64,000 bases of DNA from Streptomyces sp. CB01373 (GTDB lineage: Bacteria; Actinomycetota; Actinomycetes; Streptomycetales; Streptomycetaceae), in contig NZ_NNBK01000001.1 of the NCBI RefSeq assembly GCF_002803075.1, positions 544,469 to 608,468 on the forward strand, read 5' to 3'. The translations under genes were made by a program, and so were the position numbers. Of this stretch, positions 1-24,334 are shown piece after piece. The notes under the pieces are model-generated. The model saw only the letters and a list, made by a program, of their open reading frames with translations. It ran no database searches and was not told the origin of the DNA. Position 1 is the stretch's first letter. Each line of letters opens with the position of its first letter.

Positions 1-15884
<15,884 letters not shown>

Positions 15885-15890
15885 CCCACC

Positions 15891-15916
15891 CCGCGGGCCG
15901 CTTCGGCGGCCCGCGG
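15891..15916 (+). terminator. Hairpin terminator after the PKS
   Basis: A perfect 11-bp stem (CCGCGGGCCGC / GCGGCCCGCGG) with a TTCG tetraloop begins 7 bases after the PKS stop. There is no T-tract, which is normal for actinobacterial terminators. A second smaller hairpin (GCCGGC, 5-base loop) lies at 15958-15974 just before the thioesterase ribosome binding site. The thioesterase could therefore be expressed by readthrough or from its own start. Confidence 0.75.
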
Positions 15917-15997
15917 CTCCGCCCCCGTACACGCCGAAACCCGTCGCACGCAACACCGCCGGCGTCAGGCCGGCGCTCACGAAAGGTCCAGGAAAGC

Positions 15998-16759
15998 GTG
16001 ACAACCCCTACGTCCACCGAGGCGAGTCTGTGGGCCCGGAGCTTCCACCCGGCCCCCTCCCGCTCCACCCAGCTCTACTGCTTCCCGCACGCGGGCGGCT
16101 CGGCGTCCTTCTACTTCCCCGTGTCCGCCCAGCTGTCCTCGGTGGCGGAGGTGTTCGCGGTGCAGTACCCGGGACGGCAGGACCGGCGCAAGGAAGTGTC
16201 GCCCACGGACATCGCCACCCTCGCCGACCAGCTCTACGACGCCCTCGGCCCCGCCCTCAAGGCCCGGCCGACCACGTTCTTCGGGCACAGCATGGGCGCC
16301 ACCCTGGCCTTCGAGGTGGCCCGCCGCCTAGAGGCCGACGGCGGTGAGCTGGTGCGGCTGTTCGCGTCCGGGCGACGCGCGCCGTCGACCGTCCGCGACG
16401 AGAACGTGCACCGCCTCTCCGACGAGGGCATCGTGCGCGAGCTGAAGCTCCTCGCCGGCACCGACACCGCGCTGCTCGGCGACGAGGAGATCCTGCGCAT
16501 GATCCTCCCCGCCATCCGCAGCGACTACGAGGCGATCGAGACCTACCGGTGCGCCCCCGACGTCACCGTCCGCGCCCCGATCACCGTCCTCACCGGTGAC
16601 AGCGACCCCAAGACGTCGATGCCCGAGGCCGAGGCGTGGCGCGGCCACACGACCGGCGACTTCGACCTCCAGGTCTACCCCGGCGGCCACTTCTACCTGA
16701 CCGCGGAGGCCCCCGCGGTCATCGCCTCCCTCAGGAAGCACCTCACCGCGCAGGGCTAG
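15998..16759 (+). CDS. Type II (editing) thioesterase
   Basis: Alpha/beta hydrolase of 253 residues in the external thioesterase family that removes misprimed or stalled acyl groups from PKS carrier proteins in the cytoplasm. Visible motifs are the N-terminal LYCFPHAGG oxyanion region, the nucleophile motif GHSMG (Ser98), the acid region TGDSDPKT and the catalytic His in YPGGHFYL. The GTG at 15998 is chosen because GAAAGG at 15981-15986 sits 11 bases upstream; a longer frame would run back into the PKS stop region. It is the last recognisable gene of the polyketide cluster. No terminal cyclising thioesterase is seen, so it does not replace the missing release domain of the assembly line. Confidence 0.93.
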   Translation: MTTPTSTEASLWARSFHPAPSRSTQLYCFPHAGGSASFYFPVSAQLSSVAEVFAVQYPGRQDRRKEVSPTDIATLADQLYDALGPALKARPTTFFGHSMGATLAFEVARRLEADGGELVRLFASGRRAPSTVRDENVHRLSDEGIVRELKLLAGTDTALLGDEEILRMILPAIRSDYEAIETYRCAPDVTVRAPITVLTGDSDPKTSMPEAEAWRGHTTGDFDLQVYPGGHFYLTAEAPAVIASLRKHLTAQG

Positions 16760-16765
16760 CATCCG

Positions 16766-16807
16766 CCGTTCCGCCCCTCGCCAGGCCACGGGCGACGGGC
16801 GGAACGG
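16766..16807 (+). terminator. Strong terminator at the cluster end
   Basis: The two 17-base arms CCGTTCCGCCCCTCGCC (16766-16782) and GGCGACGGGCGGAACGG (16791-16807) pair with a single C-C mismatch around an 8-base loop, 7 bases after the thioesterase stop. It probably ends the polyketide transcript and marks the functional right border of the cluster. Confidence 0.8.
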
Positions 16808-16924
16808 ACCACCTGCGGAGGTCTGGAGCGATACGCGGAGTCCCGTCACCGCCCGGCCCGGCCGCTGCCCGCCGAGCCGATCGAGGTGGAGGGAAATTCG
16901 CTCAGCCCGACGTGACGGTCCGCG

Positions 16925-16930
16925 TACGCT
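16925..16930 (+). promoter_or_regulatory. Possible -10 element of a leaderless promoter
   Basis: TACGCT lies 7 bases before the ATG at 16938, and no Shine-Dalgarno sequence is present between them. This spacing would put the transcription start on or next to the A of the ATG. A convincing -35 box was not found, so this is only a candidate. Confidence 0.3.
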
Positions 16931-16937
16931 CCTGGGC

Positions 16938-17681
16938 ATGCAGCCCGAGGACCTGGTACGCGACCACACGATCTACGCCTGTGTCATGGGCTCGCGGGCC
17001 TTCGGGCTGGCGACGGACGGCAGCGACACGGACCACCGGGGCGTCTTCCTCGCCCCCACCTCCCTGTTCTGGCGCTTCGAGAAGCCGCCCACGCACGTGG
17101 ACGGTCCGCTGCCGGAACAGTTCAGCTGGGAGCTGGAACGCTTCTGCGCACTGGCGCTCCGTGCCAACCCCAACATCCTGGAGTGCCTGCACTCAACGCT
17201 GGTCGAGCACGTGGACGACACCGGCCGCGAACTGCTGCACCTGCGCGGCGCCTTCCTCTCCCGGCAGGTCTACGACAGCTTCACCCGCTACGCCCTCGGC
17301 CAGCGCCGCAAGCTCGACGCCGACGTCCGTACGTCGGGCTCCCCGCGCTGGAAGCACGCGATGCACCTGCTCCGTCTGCTGATGACCGCCCGCGACCTGC
17401 TGCGCACGGGCGAGCTGCACATCGACGTCGGCGACCAGCGGGAGCCCCTGCTCGCGGTGAAGCGGGGCGAGGTCTCCTGGGCCCAGGTCGAGACCCGCAT
17501 GGCCCGGCTCGCGGCCGAGGCCGAGGAGGCCCTGCTGCACACCCCGCTCCCGCCGGAACCGGACCACGCGCGCGTGGCCGACTTTCTGTTCCGGGCGCGC
17601 CGCGCCTCAGCCGGTCAGCCGGACGCGCACCACGAAGTCGTGCAGGGCGTCGTAAGCGGTGGGCGCTTCGGGCAGGGCTGA
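16938..17681 (+). CDS. Predicted nucleotidyltransferase (PF10127-like, RlaP type)
   Basis: A 247-residue protein of the DNA polymerase beta-type nucleotidyltransferase superfamily. The motif GSRAFGLATDGSDTDHRGV near residues 17-35 gives the G-S and paired-Asp metal-binding signature. The middle region (NILECLHS, SPRWKHAMHLLRLL) is typical of the predicted nucleotidyltransferases in which RNA-repair RlaP is placed. The substrate is unknown. The last 75 bases overlap, tail to tail, the end of a second gene of the same fold on the opposite strand, so the two 3' ends are complementary. The final ~25 residues (after FRARRASAG) lie in the overlap and look unconserved. No ribosome binding site is obvious. 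Confidence 0.8.
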   Translation: MQPEDLVRDHTIYACVMGSRAFGLATDGSDTDHRGVFLAPTSLFWRFEKPPTHVDGPLPEQFSWELERFCALALRANPNILECLHSTLVEHVDDTGRELLHLRGAFLSRQVYDSFTRYALGQRRKLDADVRTSGSPRWKHAMHLLRLLMTARDLLRTGELHIDVGDQREPLLAVKRGEVSWAQVETRMARLAAEAEEALLHTPLPPEPDHARVADFLFRARRASAGQPDAHHEVVQGVVSGGRFGQG

Positions 17682-18356
17682 GACGGCCTGCGCCTCGTCG
17701 AGCACGGCGTGCAGCCGCTCCACGTCGGCCGCCACACGCGCGTGATCGACGACGGCCGTGCCGTGCTCGCGTTCCGCCTTGGCGGCCACCAGCTCGGGCA
17801 GATAGCCGGGCGTGGCCGGTTCGCCGGCGAGACTCGGCAGGTGAGCCTGCACCTCGCCGCTGCGCATGAGGTGGATGCCGGTGAGCAGTACGCGGAAGGT
17901 GTACAGCAGCGGCTTGAGTTCGCCGGTCTTCTCGAACAGCCGCCACTGGGTCACCGCGAACCCGCGGTAGTGGTGGGCGTGGTGACGGGTGAGGACGCCC
18001 GGCACGAACGCGGCCAGCTCCCGGTGGGCGTCGGTGGTGTGCGCGACCAGCGGCGAGAGCAGCTGCTCCAGCACATAGCCGTTGCGCCGCAGCATCAGTC
18101 GTACGAACTTGCGCAGATCGTGGGTGACGAGGTCCATCTCGACCCCCAGCCGCACCCACGTCCGCGACCGTGTCTCCTCCGGCTCGCGCAGCCCGACCAG
18201 GTCGGCGGTGGGCAGCAGGTGGACGCCTCGCAGGTCCACGTCGGAGTCCTGCGAGGGAAAGCCGTACAGATGGGCACCGGAGACGGTCGCGAACAGCAGA
18301 GGGGCGGGCTGTTCGGCGATCACGGGCGTCAGGTCCATGTCGAGTCCGTCGATCAT
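17607..18356 (-). CDS. Predicted nucleotidyltransferase (PF10127-like), convergent partner
   Basis: A 249-residue protein with the same fold as its convergent neighbour. SGAHLYGFPSQDSDVDLRGV near residues 25-44 carries the nucleotidyltransferase glycines and the two metal-binding Asp residues. A later segment (RRNGYVLEQLLSP ... RGFAVTQWRLFEKTGELKPLLYTFRVLLTGIHL) is longer and more helical than in the neighbour. The start is taken at the ATG at 18356 because the N-terminus then begins just before the domain; an ATG 18 bases further in is also possible, and longer frames read through unconserved sequence. The substrate is unknown. The pairing suggests the two act on related nucleic acid or nucleotide substrates, but that is inference. 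Confidence 0.78.
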   Translation of the reverse strand: MIDGLDMDLTPVIAEQPAPLLFATVSGAHLYGFPSQDSDVDLRGVHLLPTADLVGLREPEETRSRTWVRLGVEMDLVTHDLRKFVRLMLRRNGYVLEQLLSPLVAHTTDAHRELAAFVPGVLTRHHAHHYRGFAVTQWRLFEKTGELKPLLYTFRVLLTGIHLMRSGEVQAHLPSLAGEPATPGYLPELVAAKAEREHGTAVVDHARVAADVERLHAVLDEAQAVSALPEAPTAYDALHDFVVRVRLTG

Positions 18357-18403
18357 GGACTCAAGTGTCCCAGAGCCCCCCGGGGCCAACGGGCAGTTAC
18401 TTG

Positions 18404-19468
18404 TTACGGGTCGAGGCGGTACTCGGTGCGGCTGGTCAGGACGGAGCCCGGGCGGAGCACCGTGCTCGGGTACTCCGGGTGGTTCGGGGAGTCGGGCAGG
18501 TGCTGGGTCTCCAGGCAGACGGCGGCGTACCGCTCGTGGCGGTTGCCCGCCGCGTCCTTGAGTGTCCCGTCGAGCTGGTTGCCGGTGTACACCTGGAGGC
18601 CCGGTTCGGTGGTCCACACCTCCAGGGCCCGCCCGCTTACCGGATCCTCCAGCCGGGCCGCACGCCGCAGGTCCTCCCCGTCCGACGGCTGGCGCAGCAC
18701 CCAGCAGTGGTCGTAGCCGCCGGCCGCCCGCAGTTGCGGGTCGGGGGCGTGCAGGCGGGCGCCGATGGTGTGCGCGCGGGTGAAGTCGAAGGGGGTGCCC
18801 GCTGTTTCCGCGCTCGGCCCGTGCGGGATGCCCTCGTCGGTCAGCGGCAGGTACCGGTCCGCGTCCAGTCGGAGTACGTGGTCGGCCACCGTGGGGGCGC
18901 CCGACAGGTTGAAGTAGGCGTGGTTGGTGAGGTTGACCACGGTCGGCCGGTCGGTGACGGCACGGTAGTCGACGGAGAGGGTGCCCTGGGCGTCGAGGAC
19001 GTACGTGGCCGTGACGTCCAGCGTTCCGGGAAAGCCCATGTCTCCGTCGGGGCTGCGCAGGGTGAGGCGCACCCCGGCGAAGTCGTCGCCCACCACGGGC
19101 GCGGCGGCCCAGATCCGCCGGTCGTAGCCGTCGGGGCCGCCGTGCAGGGCGTGACCCCGGTCGTTCACCGGCACCTGGTGCGCCCGGCCGTCCAGGGTGA
19201 AGCGGCCGTCGGCGATGCGGTTGGCGTACCGCCCCACCAGGGCACCGAGGTACGGGCTCGGGCCGGCGTAGTCCTCGATCCCGGTCAGCGACAGGACGAC
19301 CGAGCGCGCGACTCCGTCACGGTCCGGCACCTCCAAGGCGTGCAGGATGCCGCCGTAGGTGAGTACCTCGGCGCGCACGCCTCGGCCTGAGTCCAGGTGC
19401 CAGCGCTCCACCGGAGTGCCGTCGGGCGTGGCGCCGAAGGGGGAGCAGCGCAGGGCGGGTCGTGGCAT
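18404..19468 (-). CDS. galM: Aldose 1-epimerase (galactose mutarotase)
   Basis: A 354-residue cytoplasmic beta-sandwich enzyme that interconverts alpha and beta anomers of aldoses such as galactose or arabinose. GHALHGG near residue 110 and NLTNHAYFNL near residue 175 supply the catalytic His residues. ETQHLPDSPNHP near residue 320 supplies the catalytic Glu. GAGGACC lies 6 bases before the ATG. It is the last gene of a same-strand run with a LacI regulator and a sugar ABC transporter, 57 bases after the LacI gene, which fits a role in feeding the imported sugar into catabolism. Confidence 0.93.
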   Translation of the reverse strand: MPRPALRCSPFGATPDGTPVERWHLDSGRGVRAEVLTYGGILHALEVPDRDGVARSVVLSLTGIEDYAGPSPYLGALVGRYANRIADGRFTLDGRAHQVPVNDRGHALHGGPDGYDRRIWAAAPVVGDDFAGVRLTLRSPDGDMGFPGTLDVTATYVLDAQGTLSVDYRAVTDRPTVVNLTNHAYFNLSGAPTVADHVLRLDADRYLPLTDEGIPHGPSAETAGTPFDFTRAHTIGARLHAPDPQLRAAGGYDHCWVLRQPSDGEDLRRAARLEDPVSGRALEVWTTEPGLQVYTGNQLDGTLKDAAGNRHERYAAVCLETQHLPDSPNHPEYPSTVLRPGSVLTSRTEYRLDP

Positions 19469-19525
19469 GAAGGTCCTCGGGGATGGGAGGAGGAGGGCAG
19501 GCTGGTTCAGCGGCCGGGTGCCGGT

Positions 19526-20542
19526 TCAGCGTTGGCGGCCCAGGGTCGACTCGCGTACCACCAGGTCGTGTCCCGGCCGCAGCCGGCGCGGCTCGGTGTC
19601 GGCGGAGCCGGTGAGGCGGGAGATGACGCAGCTGACGGCCTGGCGGGCGATGGCCTGCTTGTCGGGGGAGACGGTGGTCAGGGTGATCGCCCCGAAGCGG
19701 CCGTCCTCGATGTCGTCGAATCCCACGACCGCCACGTCCTGCGGGATGCGCAGGCCGCGTTCGCCGAGCACCCTCATGGCGCCGATCGCCTGGAGGTCGT
19801 TGTAGGCGAAGACCGCGTCGGGCCGCACGCCGTGGTCCAGCAGGAGGGCCATGGCCTGCGCGCCGTCCGCCCGGCCGTAGCCGTCGGTGGGGGCCACCAG
19901 CGAGTCGTCGTGCGGCAGCCCGGCCGCGGCCAGTTCCTCACGCCACCCCTGGAGGCGCAGGTGGGCGGGCTGGCGGGCGCTCTCCGCCCGCGCGCCGAGG
20001 AAGGCGATCCGCTGCCGTCCCATCCCGACCAGGTGCCGGACCGCGCTGCGGGCGGCGGCCACGTTGTCGATCGCGATGTGGTCGTAGGGGGCGTCGTACT
20101 CCCGCTCGCCGAGCAGCACGAGCGGCGAGGTGTCGGTGCGGCCGCGCAGGTCCGCGTTCTCCAGTTCGATCGGCGAGAGGATCAGACCGTCGATCACATG
20201 GGTCCGGAAGCCCTGGCAGACGAGCATCTCCTTCTCCCGCAGGCCGGCGGTGTGGTCGAGGAGCACGGTGTAGTGGTGGCGTGCGGCGGCGTCGATGACC
20301 GCGCTGGCCAGCTCGGCGAAGTACGGGTTGCCGAGTTCGGGGACGGCCAGCGCGATGATCCCGGTGCGGCCCTTGCGCAGGTGGCGCGCGGTGAGATTGG
20401 GGCGGTAGCCGAGCTCGTCGATCGCCTGCCGCACCCGGGCCCGCATGGCGGGGGTGACGTGCGGATAGTCATTGACGACGTTCGAGACGGTCTTGATGGA
20501 CACTCCCGCTCGCTGCGCGACGTCCTTGAGGCTGACGCCCAA
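19526..20542 (-). CDS. LacI-family transcriptional regulator
   Basis: A 338-residue repressor-type protein. The N-terminal helix-turn-helix SLKDVAQRAGVSIKTVSNVVN (residues ~4-24) and hinge helix are followed by a periplasmic-binding-protein-like effector domain (GIIALAVPELGNPYFAEL ... VAVVGFDDIEDGRF). The start is a TTG at 20542, decided by the perfect AAGGAGG seven bases upstream; no ATG or GTG fits better. It lies 64 bases after the second permease and before galM, on the same strand. It is the natural candidate to bind the CAACGTTATA sites between the GH2 and GH127 genes, with an arabinose- or galactose-type sugar as effector (inference). Confidence 0.93.
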   Translation of the reverse strand: MGVSLKDVAQRAGVSIKTVSNVVNDYPHVTPAMRARVRQAIDELGYRPNLTARHLRKGRTGIIALAVPELGNPYFAELASAVIDAAARHHYTVLLDHTAGLREKEMLVCQGFRTHVIDGLILSPIELENADLRGRTDTSPLVLLGEREYDAPYDHIAIDNVAAARSAVRHLVGMGRQRIAFLGARAESARQPAHLRLQGWREELAAAGLPHDDSLVAPTDGYGRADGAQAMALLLDHGVRPDAVFAYNDLQAIGAMRVLGERGLRIPQDVAVVGFDDIEDGRFGAITLTTVSPDKQAIARQAVSCVISRLTGSADTEPRRLRPGHDLVVRESTLGRQR

Positions 20543-20606
20543 GGCGTTCCCTCCTTGTCGGGCCGGGCGCAGGACACCGACGGGTCCTGCGGCACGGCGT
20601 CTGTCA

Positions 20607-21632
20607 TCAGGTGCGGCGTGCCCGTGCCAGGTACCGCTGGGCCACGACCACCACGATGAGGAAGCCGCCGCTGACCACGGACTGGTAGGACGAATTGAGC
20701 GAGCCTATCTGGTTGATCAGGTTCTGGATGACCGCGAGCAGCAGCACTCCCCACAGGGTGCCGTTCACCGAGCCGGCGCCGCCTATCAGCAGGGTGCCGC
20801 CGATGACGACCGCGGCGATGGCGTCCAGCTCCATGCCCACGCCGATGATCGTGACCCCGGAGGACAGCCGGGCGGCGTTGAGCGCGCCGGCGAACCCGGC
20901 AAGGAGGCCGCTGAGCGTGTAGACCAGGACCCGGGTGCGGGCCACCGGAAGTCCCATCAGGGTCGCGGCGTCGGGGCTGCCGCCGACGGCGAACAGCGAC
21001 TGGCCGAACGAGGTGCGCTGCAACACCACCCCGCCGGCGGCGAACAGCGCCAGCGCGATGAGCACCGGATACCCGAAGCCGCCCACCGTGCCCTGGCCGA
21101 GTTCGGCGAACGCCGAGTCCCGAGGCACCAGATAGGTGGTGGCGCCCTCGTCGGTCAGGGCGAGGAGCAGGCCGCGGGCCCCGAGCAGGGTGGCCAGGGT
21201 GACGATGAACGGGGCCATGCCGGCCCGTGCGATCAGCAGCCCGTTCAGGGTGCCGATCGCCCCGCAGACGGCCAGCGGCAGGAGCAGCGCGGCCCAGATG
21301 CCGTACTGCGAGGCCCAGGCGGCCAGTACGCCGCCGAGCGCGAACACCGAGCCGACCGAGAGGTCGATGCCGCCGGTGATGATCACGAGGGTCATGCCCA
21401 GGGCGACGACGGCGATGAACGACGCCTGTACGGCGATGTTCTGGGCGTTGTCGAGCGTGCCGAAGGACGGGAAGACGAACGAGGAGACCAGGACGACCGC
21501 GACCAGGACGGCGAGGGCGCCGTGCCGTTGCAGGAGTTCGGTGATCCGCTCCTGGCCGGTGGCCGGGGAGGGGGCCGCGGCCGTCGGACGGAGAGCGGCC
21601 GGCGACTGCCGGGGGCTGGTGAGTGACTTCAT
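20607..21632 (-). CDS. Sugar ABC transporter permease, YjfF-like
   Basis: A 341-residue integral membrane protein of the ribose/galactofuranose permease family (BPD_transp_2) with about nine hydrophobic segments. LGMTLVIITGGIDLSVGS (about residues 85-102) and the repeated GVGMELDAIAAVVIGGTLL are diagnostic. The latter matches YjfF of the E. coli furanose transporter more than YtfT. Its ATG overlaps the previous permease stop in ATGA, so the two are translationally coupled. It is one half of a heterodimeric channel in the cytoplasmic membrane. The first ~40 residues are an unconserved, Ala/Pro-rich cytoplasmic extension. Confidence 0.92.
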   Translation of the reverse strand: MKSLTSPRQSPAALRPTAAAPSPATGQERITELLQRHGALAVLVAVVLVSSFVFPSFGTLDNAQNIAVQASFIAVVALGMTLVIITGGIDLSVGSVFALGGVLAAWASQYGIWAALLLPLAVCGAIGTLNGLLIARAGMAPFIVTLATLLGARGLLLALTDEGATTYLVPRDSAFAELGQGTVGGFGYPVLIALALFAAGGVVLQRTSFGQSLFAVGGSPDAATLMGLPVARTRVLVYTLSGLLAGFAGALNAARLSSGVTIIGVGMELDAIAAVVIGGTLLIGGAGSVNGTLWGVLLLAVIQNLINQIGSLNSSYQSVVSGGFLIVVVVAQRYLARARRT

Positions 21633-22597
21633 CGGGACCGACGCTCCCGTGCGACGTAGACGGCGACGAGGATGATGACGGCCTGGGCGATCTGCGCGGT
21701 GGAGTCCGGCAGATCGTGCTTGACCAGGGTGGCCCGCAGGAGCTGCATCAGCAGCGCGCCGGTGACGGTGCCCAGCACCCGCACCGAGCCGCCGGTCAGC
21801 GGTGTGCCGCCGACGACCACCGCGGTGATCGCGGACAGTTCCATGAGGTTGCCGAGCGCGGAGGGATCGCTGGCGGTCAGCCGGGCGGTGGCCAGTACGC
21901 CGGCGAGCGCCGCCAGGACGCCGCACAGGACGTAGACGCCGATCAGGACCCGCTTGACCGGCAGCCCGGAGAGTCTGGCGGCGGCCCGGTTGCCGCCCAC
22001 CGCGACCAGTTGCCGGCCGAAGGTGGTGCGGTGCACGACCCCGGCCACCGCCAGTGCCAGGACGCCCGCGGTCAGTACCACCACGGGGATGCCCAGCACC
22101 TCCCCGCTGCCCAGTGCCAGCAGGTCCGGGTTGGCGATCTGCTTGAGCTGCCCGTCGGCCATCACCAGGGCCAGGCCCCGGCCGCCCACGAACAGGGCCA
22201 GGGTGGCCACGATGGGCTGCAGGCCCACCACGGCGACCAGGGTGCCGTTGACCGCGCCCACGAAGACCCCGGCCAGCAGCGCCATGAGCAGTGCCGGGAC
22301 CAGCCCGTAGCCGAGGTAGAGCGGCAGCAGCGCGGCGGCCAGTGCCATCGCGGACCCCACGGACAGGTCCACGCCCTCGGTGCCGATGACGAGCGCCATG
22401 CCGAGCGCCACGATGACGACCGGGGAGACCTGCACGAGCTGGGTCCGCAGGTTGGCCACGGTCAGGAAGTGCTCGGTGAACGCGGCGTTGAAGGCGAGCA
22501 GCACCAGCACCGCCGTGTAGACGCCGTACTTCTGGAACCAGGCCGGTGCGGCGAGCCGGACCGCGCTCCGTCCCAGTGCCGGCGACAGCTGGGTCAT
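21629..22597 (-). CDS. Sugar ABC transporter permease, YtfT-like
   Basis: A 322-residue membrane permease of the same family. ALGMALVIGTEGVDLSVGSAMAL and MELSAITAVVVGGTPLTGG are the conserved loops. It overlaps the ATP-binding gene by 4 bases (ATGA) upstream and the second permease by 4 bases (ATGA) downstream, so all three form one translational unit. Two distinct permeases rather than one is the layout of the YtfQRT-YjfF galactofuranose/arabinofuranose system. The pairing supports uptake of a furanose sugar released by the neighbouring glycosidases. Confidence 0.92.
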   Translation of the reverse strand: MTQLSPALGRSAVRLAAPAWFQKYGVYTAVLVLLAFNAAFTEHFLTVANLRTQLVQVSPVVIVALGMALVIGTEGVDLSVGSAMALAAALLPLYLGYGLVPALLMALLAGVFVGAVNGTLVAVVGLQPIVATLALFVGGRGLALVMADGQLKQIANPDLLALGSGEVLGIPVVVLTAGVLALAVAGVVHRTTFGRQLVAVGGNRAAARLSGLPVKRVLIGVYVLCGVLAALAGVLATARLTASDPSALGNLMELSAITAVVVGGTPLTGGSVRVLGTVTGALLMQLLRATLVKHDLPDSTAQIAQAVIILVAVYVARERRSR

Positions 22598-24234
22598 TCC
22601 TGCTCCTCGTCCGTGTGCGATGACGTGTGCGGCGTTTCGGCGGCGGGCTCGGGCTCGGGTTCGGGCTCGGGGGTGTGCGCGGCCAGCGCGTCCAGCAGTT
22701 CCGCCTCGCCGACCAGGTCGCCGGCCAGCTCACCGGCCACCGCGCCGCCGCGCAGCACCACCAGCCGGTCCGCGCCCTCCACCAGCTCCTCGACGTCGGA
22801 GGAGATCAGCAGCACCGCGAGCCCCTCCTGCGCCAGTTCGTCGATGAGGGTCTGCACCTCGGCCTTGGCGCCGACGTCGATCCCTCGGGTGGGCTCGTCC
22901 AGCAGCAGCACCTTGGGCTCCAGGCACAGCCAGCGCGCCAGCAGCACCTTCTGCTGGTTGCCGCCGGAGAGCTCCTCGACCTTCTGCTGGGGGCCCGACG
23001 CCTTGATCCGCAGCCGCTTCATGAAGATCTCCACGATGCGGTCCTGCTGCTTGCGGGAGACGACACCGGCCCGGGACAGGCGGGGCATGGCGGCCAGGAC
23101 GATGTTCTCCCGCACCGACAGACCGGGCACGATGCCCTCGGCCTTGCGGTCCTCGGAGAGCAGGCTGACGCCGGCCCTGATCGCCGCGGCGGGGGACAGG
23201 CGGCGCAGCGGCCTGCCCGCCACCGAGACCGTGCCGGAGTCCAGTGGCAGCGCGCCGACCAGGGCCTTGGCGGTCTCGGTGCGCCCGGAACCCAGCAGGC
23301 CGCCCAGGCCCAGAACCTCCCCCGGACGCAGTTCCAGTGACACCTCGTCCAGCAGGTGGCGGCGGCTCAGCTTCTCGGCGGTGAGCACCGGTTCGCGGGC
23401 GGCGTCGTGCTCGCCGCCGAAGCCGGTGACGCCGTGCCGGCGGACCTCGGCGACCTCCCGGCCGAGCATCATCGAGACCAACTGCATCCGGTCCGTGTCC
23501 GCGAGCGGGCCGGTGTGCACCAGCCGTCCGTCGCGGAGCACGGTGACCCGGTCGCAGATGCGGTACAGCTCGTCCATCCGGTGGCTGACGTAGAGGATGG
23601 CGATGTCGCGGCTGTGCAGTTCCTCGACGACCCGGAAGAGCGTCTCCACCTCGCGCGGCTCCAGTGCGGAGGTCGGCTCGTCCATCACCACCACCTGGGC
23701 CCGCACCGAGACCGCGCGGGCCAGCGCCACCATCTGCTGGGTGCCCACGCCCAGGCTGTTCAGGGGGCGGCGCACGTCGGCCGTGACCCCGAAGCCGGCC
23801 AGCAACTCGGCCGCCTCCCGGTGCATCCGGGGGAAGTCGATCAGGCGCAGGCGGTTCTTGGGCTCGCGGCCCAGGAAGATGTTCCGCGCCACGCTCATCA
23901 TCGGGACGAGGTTGACCTCCTGGTAGATGGTGGACACGCCGGCCTGCTGCGCCTCGTGCGGCCGGGCGAACGAGACCGGCCGCCCGCCCAGGCGCAGCTC
24001 CCCGGAGTCGGGGCGGTGCACACCGGTGAGGACCTTGATCAGGGTGGACTTGCCGGCGCCGTTCTCGCCGACCAGGGCGTGTATCTCACCGCGGCGCAGG
24101 GTCAGGGAGACGTCGTCGAGCGCCACCACGCCGGCGAAGCGCTTGCCGACGCCGACGGCCTCCAGCACCGTCGGGGGCGCGGCGCCGTCCGCGTCCGGGT
24201 GCGGTGCGGCGACTGCCGCTTCGGGGGGTGCCAT
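22594..24234 (-). CDS. Sugar ABC transporter ATP-binding protein, tandem NBDs (YtfR-like)
   Basis: A 546-residue cytoplasmic ATPase with two fused nucleotide-binding domains. The first has Walker A GENGAGKST and Walker B VVMDEPTSAL. The second has the degenerate Walker A GLLGSGRTE typical of sugar importers, a clear signature LSGGNQQK and Walker B LLLDEPTRGID. This arrangement is standard for the ribose/arabinose/furanose (CUT2) family. The last ~30 residues form a Pro-Glu-rich tail outside the conserved fold. GGAAGG lies about 9 bases before the ATG. It is separated from the upstream binding-protein gene by a 100-base gap holding a large nested hairpin. Confidence 0.95.
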   Translation of the reverse strand: MAPPEAAVAAPHPDADGAAPPTVLEAVGVGKRFAGVVALDDVSLTLRRGEIHALVGENGAGKSTLIKVLTGVHRPDSGELRLGGRPVSFARPHEAQQAGVSTIYQEVNLVPMMSVARNIFLGREPKNRLRLIDFPRMHREAAELLAGFGVTADVRRPLNSLGVGTQQMVALARAVSVRAQVVVMDEPTSALEPREVETLFRVVEELHSRDIAILYVSHRMDELYRICDRVTVLRDGRLVHTGPLADTDRMQLVSMMLGREVAEVRRHGVTGFGGEHDAAREPVLTAEKLSRRHLLDEVSLELRPGEVLGLGGLLGSGRTETAKALVGALPLDSGTVSVAGRPLRRLSPAAAIRAGVSLLSEDRKAEGIVPGLSVRENIVLAAMPRLSRAGVVSRKQQDRIVEIFMKRLRIKASGPQQKVEELSGGNQQKVLLARWLCLEPKVLLLDEPTRGIDVGAKAEVQTLIDELAQEGLAVLLISSDVEELVEGADRLVVLRGGAVAGELAGDLVGEAELLDALAAHTPEPEPEPEPAAETPHTSSHTDEEQE

Positions 24235-24270
24235 GGGCTCAGGCCTTCCGTGGGTCGGTGAGCGGGGAGC

Positions 24271-24325
24271 GGGCCGCCCGGTCCAGGGCCTGTGACGACA
24301 GGCCCCGGGGCGGCCCGGGCGGCCC
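24271..24325 (-). terminator. Nested hairpin between binding-protein and ATPase genes (attenuator or mRNA stabiliser)
   Basis: An outer perfect 10-bp stem (GGGCCGCCCG / CGGGCGGCCC) encloses an inner perfect 8-bp hairpin (GGGCCTGT / ACAGGCCC, loop GACG, 24286-24305). It starts 9 bases after the binding-protein stop. Such structures commonly leave more message for the binding protein than for the membrane components. Confidence 0.7.
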
Positions 24326-24334
24326 GAGGGCGTC

